14,465 nucleotides of DNA from Roseibacillus sp. (GTDB taxonomy: Bacteria; Verrucomicrobiota; Verrucomicrobiae; Verrucomicrobiales; Akkermansiaceae). The DNA lies in NCBI GenBank assembly GCA_002723015.1, contig PBNG01000033.1, positions 53,328 through 67,792 on the forward strand, read 5' to 3'. Shown piece by piece: positions 1-6,336 of this stretch. The translations under genes and the position numbers were made by a program. Under the pieces are notes generated by a model. That model worked only from the letters and a program-made list of their open reading frames with translations. It had not been told where the DNA came from and did no database searches. Every line of letters begins with the position of its first letter. Position 1 is the stretch's first letter.

Positions 1-746
1 GCAATAGCCTTGGACGCATCCCCAACGAACCAAGCCCGGTTCAGGCCCGCCTTGTTGTACTCGTCAGCTCCGGTAAAGAACCACTCCCCGGAATCATAAA
101 TCTCGGTCCAGGTATGGTTTCCCCGTTTATTACTCCAGAGAGGCGTTCCGGCTACGCGGGCAGGCACGCCCACTGAACGACAGGCATCAACAAGAATGAT
201 CGAAAGGCCCGTACAAGTTGCTTTTCCAAGTTCAATAGACTCCGATGGACTCTGGTTGGGTGCCTTTCTTCCCGTGTTATAGTGGACCTTGATCAGGTTG
301 AAGAAATCCTTGTTGATGGCCTGTACCGCTTCCGTGGTCGTCCGGCAATCCTTCACCATGTCCCGGCACTGCTCGTAGAACCCTGCCCTCCATGGCTCGC
401 GCGTTTCATCCAGCGAAGCGTAGGGAAGAACATCATTAAAGAAGACCGCCTCAGGTAATTCCTTGCACCACGGGAACTCTTCCCGGGCTTTCAGGGCAAG
501 GGCAAGATTCTCCATGAGGAATCCACTTTCCAAGGTCTTCAGGTCGACCTCCGGCATGCCGCCGACAAGAAAAACGGCCGCTCTCCGGCCAAGATCACCA
601 TGCCGCTCACTTGCCTTCCTGACGAAACTGGAGATTTCCTCCGAATTTTTCCCGGCTGCTTCCAGACGTTGTTCCCACTCAGCCATCACCTGTCCCCCGG
701 CGAGCACAAACGTTCCAACCCAGGCTGCCAATGCCATGCTTTTCAT
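1..746 (-). CDS. Exported transglutaminase-like protein, C-terminus cut by window edge
   Basis: The frame is open from an ATG at 746 to the left edge, giving 248 codons and no stop. The N-terminus (MKSMALAAWVGTFVLAGGQVMA, shown as K2, hydrophobic 5-17, cleavage near A22) looks like a Sec signal peptide. The C-terminal part carries the papain-like transglutaminase triad: Cys178 in KATCTGLS, His211 in NHTWTEIY, and Asp228 after a Gly-Glu-Trp segment. This is the classic C...HxWxE(I/V)Y...D order of the transglutaminase-like superfamily. In bacteria these are mostly thiol proteases or amide-forming enzymes. Residues 23-160 match nothing I recognise. A second ATG at codon 4 (737) is possible, and neither start has a strong ribosome site. 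The gene lies 58 bases downstream of the coiled-coil gene on the same strand and is probably its last or next operon member. The substrate is unknown. The domain call is firm; the exact activity is not. Confidence 0.85.
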   Translation of the reverse strand, partial: MKSMALAAWVGTFVLAGGQVMAEWEQRLEAAGKNSEEISSFVRKASERHGDLGRRAAVFLVGGMPEVDLKTLESGFLMENLALALKAREEFPWCKELPEAVFFNDVLPYASLDETREPWRAGFYEQCRDMVKDCRTTTEAVQAINKDFFNLIKVHYNTGRKAPNQSPSESIELGKATCTGLSIILVDACRSVGVPARVAGTPLWSNKRGNHTWTEIYDSGEWFFTGADEYNKAGLNRAWFVGDASKAI

Positions 747-804
747 GACCTGAAAATAGCTATTCCATCCTTCCGGGCAAGACTCTAAGAAATGGCTGAG
801 CCGC

Positions 805-2295
805 CTACTTCTCTTCGCCGTTCCCCTTCTGCCGAAGGAGAAATTCCATCCTGCGGTACTCCTCCGACACCTCACGCAAATCGGCAGAAGCGCGGTCGTA
901 GGACACCTTCGCCGATTTGAGATTCTCTTCAGCCTCCCGATGGGTCCGGTCGTCTTTTTCCTTCTGCTCCCTCGCCTTGACAACTCGTTCCCGCGCCATG
1001 TCCACCAGCCTCTGGCTTGACTTGACGCGCGCCTCGTATCGTCGCTGGACGGCTCGCGCCTGATTAGCGATCCGCTCCGCAGTCTGCTTCTGTCGCTCCG
1101 CATTGCGAAGCTGCAGCTCCCAGTTCCGTAACCGGACAGAATCCTCACGCGGGATGGCATTTAAATCCCGCTTGATTTCCTCGAATCGCGTCTTCGCCCG
1201 CTCCACCATTTCCATTTTCCTCGAGATGTCTTCGACCGCCTGCAGAACCATCGCCTCGTCCTGCCCCACCCGCCGGACCTTGTCCTCTACCTGTCCCTGC
1301 ATACGCCCGATATTGGAAGCACCCCGAGAGGCAATAGCCTTTACCCGGCTCACAATCTGCTGGCACCGAATCCATTCGGCCTTCGCAGCATTCCATTCAG
1401 CCTCCTGCCGGGATCGTTCCTCACCGATCGCTACGAGGGATTCGGCAAGCTCTGCCGCAGTGACGTCCTCTCCAAGAGCTGCCGCTGCAAGTGGCCGCTC
1501 CGGCTCAAGAGCCAACCACCGCGCCCGGAACATCTCCAGAAGAGGCCGAGCCTTCTCACGACGAATCACTCTTAACTGATTCTTCGCCACCAGATGATTG
1601 TGATAAGGCGACTGGTTCAGAAGAACCCCGTCATCAGTCAGGAGAATATCTCTGCTGCGCAGTCTGGAACCATCTTCCAGAAAGAGAGACCAGCCTTCCT
1701 GCGCAACCGCCACGGGCTCCTGCAAGATTACTGCGATTGCCTCGGTTTCAACCGAGAAGGTCCTCCGCCCAAGCAGGAGCGAATCGATGATGACCCGGCC
1801 CTCTTCCAAGCCAACCAGCCCGCCGCCCATGAAATCGCCCCCGCGGAGAAACACTCCCTCCCTGCCAAAACGCAGAGCCTCCGCGTCCCACGATCGAAGC
1901 GATTGGAAGAAAAGAGCCGCCGTATTCTGCCTGGTCAGCAAAAGAGATTTAGGCTGATCGTCAAAGGTTACCACCCTCTCATCAACCTTCGCTACCGGCC
2001 CGGCCAGAAAACTACCATTGGTAACGAGAACCCCGGTCCCACCGATAAGCCAAGGCTGGTCAGCAGACGTGAAATCCATGGAGGCGAGATCCGTAAGAGA
2101 AATCCGCACCTTCTCACCGGACTCACGCACCATCTCCAAGACGTCACCGTCCCGGAATGTCACCTTCCCCTGCAAGGATTCGCCTCCAACAGTAGTCACC
2201 ACATCGGCTTCTGCCCTCACCAGGCCCAGCCCCCCCACCAGCAGCAAGGCAGGGAATATTTTGGGCATCACAAGGGCGATCTGCTTCCTGATCAT
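805..2295 (-). CDS. Exported protein with four beta repeats and a long coiled coil, function unknown
   Basis: The product has 496 residues. The N-terminus is a signal peptide (MIRKQ, hydrophobic to about residue 26, likely cleavage after VRA at 26-28). Residues 34-245 contain four similar units of about 40-45 residues, at roughly 34-75, 87-130, 147-191 and 202-245. Each has the pattern of a GxxLxG-like turn, a strand, a short Asp-Gly or Glu-Gly turn, another strand, and a closing VxxIxxI-like strand. I infer a small all-beta repeat domain. Residues 288-488 are almost pure heptad-rich charged helix (Arg, Glu, Lys, Ala), so a long coiled coil. I do not recognise a named family. The start overlaps the stop of the zinc-ribbon gene as ATGA, so translation is probably coupled and the ATG at 2295 is favoured over a second ATG at codon 10. 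A structural or scaffold role on the outer face of the membrane is a guess. Confidence 0.8.
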   Translation of the reverse strand: MIRKQIALVMPKIFPALLLVGGLGLVRAEADVVTTVGGESLQGKVTFRDGDVLEMVRESGEKVRISLTDLASMDFTSADQPWLIGGTGVLVTNGSFLAGPVAKVDERVVTFDDQPKSLLLTRQNTAALFFQSLRSWDAEALRFGREGVFLRGGDFMGGGLVGLEEGRVIIDSLLLGRRTFSVETEAIAVILQEPVAVAQEGWSLFLEDGSRLRSRDILLTDDGVLLNQSPYHNHLVAKNQLRVIRREKARPLLEMFRARWLALEPERPLAAAALGEDVTAAELAESLVAIGEERSRQEAEWNAAKAEWIRCQQIVSRVKAIASRGASNIGRMQGQVEDKVRRVGQDEAMVLQAVEDISRKMEMVERAKTRFEEIKRDLNAIPREDSVRLRNWELQLRNAERQKQTAERIANQARAVQRRYEARVKSSQRLVDMARERVVKAREQKEKDDRTHREAEENLKSAKVSYDRASADLREVSEEYRRMEFLLRQKGNGEEK

Positions 2296-2795
2296 TTCCG
2301 CGTTTCCTCGAACGAGACGATATACTTGTGACCCTCTTCCTCAAGCTGTTCGGCGGATTTTACCTTCTGGCGCCGGGCCCAGAACAACCAGAGAGTCATG
2401 TAGTAGAGCTTCATGAACCCGATCAATCCGAAAAAAGCAGCGAACCCCAGGCAGCCTGCCACGTAATCCTCGTAGTCGCGCCAAAGTGCGAGGGCGAAGA
2501 GTAATGCCACCAGAGTAATCCCCAGAAAGACATACATCACCGGCTTGACCTTGGCTGGATTGAACATGGAGGCCTGGCAACGCACGCAACTCATTTTTTC
2601 ATACGTATCATTACTTCGGGCTCTCAAGGTCCTCTTGATTGTGTGATCAAAGCCATTATGGGCTTTGCACCGGTAGCACCAGTATCTCCCAGAGTCCGGC
2701 ACAAGCGGGTTTTTCTGGAGTGGCTCCTCTGCGGTCATTTCAACCCACTCTACGGAACCACCTCCCGCAGGGCAACTCCCAGCCTCCATTTCCAT
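2292..2795 (-). CDS. Zinc-ribbon membrane protein with two transmembrane segments
   Basis: The product has 167 residues. Two CxxC pairs, C40-Y-R-C43 and C70-V-R-C73, are separated by 26 residues and would bind one zinc ion as a zinc ribbon. A hydrophobic segment at about 86-105 and a second at about 111-138 follow; the second ends in aromatic residues and then RRQK, which suggests a cytoplasmic stop signal. The tail (140-167) is charged and helical. The gene sits 21 bases after the ASPIC/redoxin reading frame and overlaps the next gene by four bases (ATGA), so it is inside an operon. The start at 2795 has only a weak GGCGGA-like site. An in-frame ATG at codon 20 (2738) is an alternative that would still keep the zinc ribbon. 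No enzyme motif is visible. It might be an anchor or assembly factor for the exported neighbours, but nothing in the sequence proves that. Confidence 0.8.
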   Translation of the reverse strand: MEMEAGSCPAGGGSVEWVEMTAEEPLQKNPLVPDSGRYWCYRCKAHNGFDHTIKRTLRARSNDTYEKMSCVRCQASMFNPAKVKPVMYVFLGITLVALLFALALWRDYEDYVAGCLGFAAFFGLIGFMKLYYMTLWLFWARRQKVKSAEQLEEEGHKYIVSFEETRK

Positions 2796-2816
2796 CGGCA
2801 GATCCGCCGGAGACCG

Positions 2817-4397
2817 CTACCTGCCTTCCTTCTGCAGCTTCTCGACCATTTCGAGGGCCCTGCGGGCGGGTTCCAGGTCGGGCTCCAGCTCCAAGGCCTC
2901 CCCCAGCAGTCCTGCCGCCGCACCGAGGTTCCCGTAACTAGCCAACATCGTACCATAATCCAGGAGGAACTCCGCCCGTGGATCGAGGGCGAGAGCCCGC
3001 TCAAAATGCAGCGAAGCTTGCTCCGGTTGCTGCTGCTTTCTGAACTCCTTGGCGAGTTCGTGGTGCCGGCGCGCGATCCCGGAGGCGAGAGCCAATACCT
3101 TTGCACCGGTCGCATGTTCCTGGGCGTTCTCAAGGTAGGAAAGGGCCACCTCGGGAAACCGGCTGTCAAACTGGCGTGCCATGAACTCCATGGCGTAGAC
3201 CGGATTTACCGCCTTGGTGAACCAGCGTCCCGCAATGGGCGGTGCCCAGGCGTGCCACCCCTCTCGATCCACCGTGGAGAGTGCCTTTAAATCCTCTCTG
3301 ATGACAGATGCGTCGAACGCCCCCCGGTAAATCCCCATCACTTCCCCGCCGGTTCCACAAAGGAATGCAAGGGGCACGGTCAGGGACACCGTCACATCAA
3401 ACAGTCCTTTTTGAAACGCGCTCAGGACATCCAGAGAAATGTCATCGATAATCCCCCATTCAAAAGGCCACCGTAATTGCTCCATCACCTCAGCCGCCTC
3501 AGCATGACCTTCTTCGCCGTCGACGTTGAGGGCAATAACGAGCGGCACCCCCGCCACTCGGTAGGCACGGGACTTCTCTGCCATCTGCTTCAGTTGCATC
3601 CGTGAGACCGGACACTCAGCCGACCACAGTATTATCAACTGCGGAGACCCTTCCCCGGGAAGTACTCCCCTGTCACCAAGGGGATTCCTGAATCCCAGTG
3701 GAGGCAGACGAAAGGCAACCGGGGGATTGATATGAGTCGTGGCATCCCGCACCAGCGGGGCAGACGATTCGGTATTATGCGCGATAGCCCTTGGAGAACG
3801 TTTTACCGAAATAGCAGAGCTACTTCCCTGTTTGAGGAGAAAGCTTCCGCCCGCCTTGAGACCCTCGAACAATTCCTCCTGACCCCCGGGCCAGATCACC
3901 CTCACCTTTCCCACCTCCCGATTCTGTCCCAGCCCGAAATGCAGCCAACGGCTTGACTGGGAGAGAAAGAGGTCTCCTGCTCGAACTGACCTCACCAAGC
4001 GCTCCTTTCCCGCTCCTGATTCGTCAACCAGTTCAGCAACCGCCCCAATCGCGCTCCGGTTACACGTGTGACCCTCCAGCAGCAGAGACACGAAATCCCC
4101 TTTACGGGATCCTCGGTGTCGGTTCAGCATCAGTCGCAAACGAGGTGCCGTGCGGTCACGATACCAGAGATCAAGGTCCCCATCATGATCCCAGTCCACC
4201 AAGGCATGCGCCCGGCCATCGGCCTTCTGGTCAAGTCCCATCACCGATGAAACGTCCGCAAAACCTCCGAACCTATCGTTGAGCAGACAACGGTTACTCT
4301 CCCGCCCGCTCCACGAGAGGCCATCCCTCACTTGCTGAAGAAGATCACTCCAGGCATTCCCATAAACATCAGGATCGGCCTGCTGCTTTGGCGACAC
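2817..4397 (-). CDS. ASPIC/UnbV + redoxin-like + TPR protein, probably the 3' part of the upstream FG-GAP gene
   Basis: The region has 526 codons if read from a GTG at 4397. Residues 68-78 (DWDHDGDLDLW) form a seventh FG-GAP calcium-binding motif. Residues about 115-190 match the ASPIC/UnbV domain, with RSVRAGDLFLSQSS, LHFGLG and VIWPGG landmarks. Residues about 251-375 look like a thioredoxin/redoxin fold with a single-cysteine motif, C262-P-V-S, instead of CxxC. Residues about 415-525 are helical and TPR-like, with a clear unit around 457-475 (ASLHFERALALDPRAEF). The piece has no signal peptide although these domains are normally exported. Its frame is continuous with the upstream lipoprotein ORF through one TGA at 4419-4421, and codons between the TGA and the GTG read S-F-F-W-R-Q-V, which looks like conserved protein sequence. 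I therefore think the GTG start is an artefact of splitting. Restart at the GTG, with GGCAGG just upstream, cannot be excluded. Confidence 0.8.
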   Translation of the reverse strand: MSPKQQADPDVYGNAWSDLLQQVRDGLSWSGRESNRCLLNDRFGGFADVSSVMGLDQKADGRAHALVDWDHDGDLDLWYRDRTAPRLRLMLNRHRGSRKGDFVSLLLEGHTCNRSAIGAVAELVDESGAGKERLVRSVRAGDLFLSQSSRWLHFGLGQNREVGKVRVIWPGGQEELFEGLKAGGSFLLKQGSSSAISVKRSPRAIAHNTESSAPLVRDATTHINPPVAFRLPPLGFRNPLGDRGVLPGEGSPQLIILWSAECPVSRMQLKQMAEKSRAYRVAGVPLVIALNVDGEEGHAEAAEVMEQLRWPFEWGIIDDISLDVLSAFQKGLFDVTVSLTVPLAFLCGTGGEVMGIYRGAFDASVIREDLKALSTVDREGWHAWAPPIAGRWFTKAVNPVYAMEFMARQFDSRFPEVALSYLENAQEHATGAKVLALASGIARRHHELAKEFRKQQQPEQASLHFERALALDPRAEFLLDYGTMLASYGNLGAAAGLLGEALELEPDLEPARRALEMVEKLQKEGR

Positions 4398-4409
4398 GAC
4401 CTGCCGCCA
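4389..4409 (-). promoter_or_regulatory. Candidate bacterial SECIS-like hairpin after in-frame TGA
   Basis: Read on the minus strand, 4409-4402 (TGGCGGCA) pairs with 4396-4389 (TGTCGCCA) as eight pairs: seven Watson-Crick and one G-U. The pairs close a five-base loop, GGTCG, at 4401-4397. The loop starts 17 bases after the TGA. Bacterial SECIS elements are hairpins close behind the UGA, with a G early in the loop. As I recall it, the E. coli fdhF element has a GGUC loop starting about 18 bases after its UGA and includes the same string GCAGGUC. The hairpin lies wholly in coding sequence and its codons also spell W-R-Q-V-V-S-P, which may be conserved for protein reasons, so a chance match is possible. 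The bulged U seen in the E. coli element is not obvious here; a G-U pair lies near that place. Confidence 0.45.
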
Positions 4410-4418
4410 GAAGAAACT

Positions 4419-4421
4419 TCA
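4419..4421 (-). other. In-frame TGA codon splitting the FG-GAP/ASPIC gene
   Basis: The codon is flanked by G-R-D-P-D-D-L on one side and S-F-F-W-R-Q-V-V on the other, all in one frame. It is codon 631 of a 1,165-codon frame from 6311 to 2817. It separates six FG-GAP motifs from the seventh one and the ASPIC domain. Possible readings are selenocysteine insertion directed by the hairpin at 4389-4409, a nonsense mutation, a sequencing error, or a true gene boundary with restart at GTG 4397. TGA also ends the genes at 2292 and 7675 inside ATGA overlaps, so a wholesale reassignment of TGA is unlikely. Confidence 0.9.
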
Positions 4422-6311
4422 CAAGTCATCAGGATCCCGGCCGGTCAGGAATCCATTGGAGATCACGAGATCCTCCCATCCATCGTTATTGAGGTCCCCG
4501 AACCCCGAACTCCAGGCCCATTTCCCCAAATGACTCCGACTTGCTTCACTCACATCGCGAAACCCGGCTCCCTCCTTTCCCTGTCCTGCCGCAAAAAGCG
4601 AATTTCCCCGGGCCATCCTCCGTAACTTCCCTACCAGCGCCGGGTCAGAATCCGCGGCAAAGAGTTTCTGTCGACTGATCCGGCTCCCTGCAGCGGAAAA
4701 CATGTTGCCCACATAAAGATCTGGATCCCCGTCCCGATTGTAATCGCCCCACGCTACTGACATCCCGGAGGCCATGTCCTCAACCCCCAATTCATCAGCA
4801 ACCTGCTGGAACCGTCCGCCTTCGTTCCGGTAAAGGCAGTTCCTGCCAAAGTCATTGGCCACGTAGAGATCAGGATCCCCATCCCGATCAAAATCCTCCC
4901 AGGCTGCAGCAAAACTCCACCGCGAATTGTCAACGTCCAGACCCACCGCCGCAGTAGCGTCGGAAAATCCAAACTCCCCGAGGTTTTTGAGCAGGACGTT
5001 CCGCCCCCCATTAGCAGCATCGTTAAATGGACGTGGAGCGTTCACCTCAAACCCTCGGCCCTCGACATTATCCCCCGCGCTGTAGACGCAGACATAAATA
5101 TCCAGAAGCCCGTCATTATCAAAATCGGCTGCACTCAGGGAAAAGGGATAAGGAGCCCCCGGATGACCCCCACGCAGACTGAAGATCCCCATCCCGTCAT
5201 TCTCTAGAAAAATGACCATCGCTATGGTCGCTACGACCAGATCCTCGTCCCCGTCATTATCGAGATCAACCAGCAGAGCGCTCCGTGAGTCCTCCAACCA
5301 GTCCACTCCGGCCTCAGCTGATCCATCCACTACTGTGCCATCATCCTGCTGAAGGTAGAGACGGTTCGGCAGGCTTCCTCCATCGCAGACGTAGATATCC
5401 TCCAGTCCGTCCCCATTGACATCTCCCACTGCAAGCCCGTGATGACCCGTCAGGGAAAAATCCCCCAGCCGGGTGAGCCTCGTTGCCCAGTCCCCGACTC
5501 CACGGAGAATTTGCTGAGGGTAATGCGGCACCTCTCCCAGTACCACGGCGCCCACGTCCATGAATTGGTTCCGGTGGTCTCCCTGAACCTCCTCGTAATG
5601 CTTCAACCCGAGAACAGTGAGTCGCGAAGGATCTTCCCCAGTCCAGCGCGTCTCCCAGGTGCTGTTGACTTGGCGGTGGTCACCATCAATACCCGCTTCG
5701 CCCCGTAGCTCCACAATCACCCCTGCAGAAAAACCCGTATCAAGTTCCGCCACCGAAACGACCTTGAAGGTCATCTGAGAAGCCGCCTCTCCGGAGTCTT
5801 CTCCAAGCAGACTGGCGCGCACCTTGGTGAATCCCTCCCAGTCTTCGTACTCTCTTTCCTGAATCCTTCCATTCTTCGCACGAAGAACCCGAAAACCCCC
5901 GTAATACTCTACCGCCTCGAGGACGTGCGGACGAAGCTCCGAGCAAACGAAGTCTCCAGCCAGGATTCCGGGTTCATTCGAGGAAAACAGCTTTTGCAGC
6001 GCATCCACTACTTCCCGACTCCGCCTCTCAGAACTCCATTCCCGCGAATCTTCAACCTCACGCAGATTCAGCCTTTCCAGCGGGGTCGTTTCCAACCCCC
6101 GGAGAATCTCGCTGTCTACCCTCCCCGGACTTTCGCTCCGGACCTTGAGGGCGACCAGTTGGTCCGCGAGATTCAAAGGAAGGGAATCAGGATCACTCCT
6201 CGCCGAATTCTCTGCTGTAGCCTCAGCTTCCCTGGACTTGTCGCTGCACCCCGCCACAAGCAGCCATCCCAATGGGACGATAACTGACAAACGCAAAAAC
6301 CTGATCTGCAT
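4419..6311 (-). CDS. FG-GAP (VCBS) repeat lipoprotein, CRTAC1/ASPIC type, ends at in-frame TGA
   Basis: The product is 630 residues to the TGA. The N-terminus is a lipoprotein signal with lipobox L-V-A-G-C at Cys22, so the protein should be membrane-anchored and face outward. Residues about 45-270 form a non-propeller domain that I do not recognise by name. Six FG-GAP calcium-binding motifs of the form Dx(D/N)xDGxxD follow, at 297, 349, 396, 473, 523 and 606. Together with the seventh motif beyond the TGA they would complete a seven-bladed beta-propeller. Such proteins are usually extracellular binding modules and commonly end in an ASPIC/UnbV domain, which here lies just downstream in the same frame. 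The gene starts 23 bases after the DUF1552 stop. An AGGAGG occurs upstream but 19 bases from the ATG, unusually far. No other in-frame start is closer, and the lipobox supports this one. As written the propeller is incomplete. Confidence 0.85.
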   Translation of the reverse strand: MQIRFLRLSVIVPLGWLLVAGCSDKSREAEATAENSARSDPDSLPLNLADQLVALKVRSESPGRVDSEILRGLETTPLERLNLREVEDSREWSSERRSREVVDALQKLFSSNEPGILAGDFVCSELRPHVLEAVEYYGGFRVLRAKNGRIQEREYEDWEGFTKVRASLLGEDSGEAASQMTFKVVSVAELDTGFSAGVIVELRGEAGIDGDHRQVNSTWETRWTGEDPSRLTVLGLKHYEEVQGDHRNQFMDVGAVVLGEVPHYPQQILRGVGDWATRLTRLGDFSLTGHHGLAVGDVNGDGLEDIYVCDGGSLPNRLYLQQDDGTVVDGSAEAGVDWLEDSRSALLVDLDNDGDEDLVVATIAMVIFLENDGMGIFSLRGGHPGAPYPFSLSAADFDNDGLLDIYVCVYSAGDNVEGRGFEVNAPRPFNDAANGGRNVLLKNLGEFGFSDATAAVGLDVDNSRWSFAAAWEDFDRDGDPDLYVANDFGRNCLYRNEGGRFQQVADELGVEDMASGMSVAWGDYNRDGDPDLYVGNMFSAAGSRISRQKLFAADSDPALVGKLRRMARGNSLFAAGQGKEGAGFRDVSEASRSHLGKWAWSSGFGDLNNDGWEDLVISNGFLTGRDPDDL

Positions 6312-6330
6312 TACGCGGAGCGGTCGTTTT

Positions 6331-6336
6331 CCTCCT
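6331..6336 (-). promoter_or_regulatory. Perfect AGGAGG site, distant from the lipoprotein start
   Basis: An AGGAGG overlaps the stop codon of the DUF1552 gene (TAG is part of CTAGGAGG). It is the only strong Shine-Dalgarno-like sequence before the FG-GAP lipoprotein ATG at 6311, but the spacing is 19 bases, well beyond the usual 5-10. No in-frame start codon sits at the right distance. It may be used weakly, or ribosomes ending the DUF1552 gene may restart directly. Confidence 0.4.

Larger units (their letters stand above)
2817..6311 (-). other. Composite reading frame: FG-GAP propeller, ASPIC/UnbV, redoxin-like, TPR (1,164 codons with one TGA)
   Basis: If the TGA at codon 631 is decoded, the frame runs without another stop. 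In order it would contain a lipoprotein signal (1-22), an unassigned domain (about 45-270), seven FG-GAP motifs (297 to about 716), ASPIC/UnbV (about 753-828), a redoxin-like fold (about 889-1013) and TPR-like helices (about 1053-1163). All domains are intact and there is no frameshift, which argues against an old pseudogene. A recent nonsense change or a base-call error would look the same. Confidence 0.7.

Noticed and set aside
1594..2331. Long plus-strand open frame opposite the coiled-coil gene
   Set aside because: It lies antisense to a gene with clear signal peptide, repeats and coiled coil. Its translation is rich in Pro, Arg and His with no domain, as expected for a shadow frame.
2643..3290. 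Plus-strand open frame of 215 codons opposite the zinc-ribbon and TPR regions
   Set aside because: It spans two opposite-strand genes and their boundary, which a real gene would hardly do; there is no recognisable domain.
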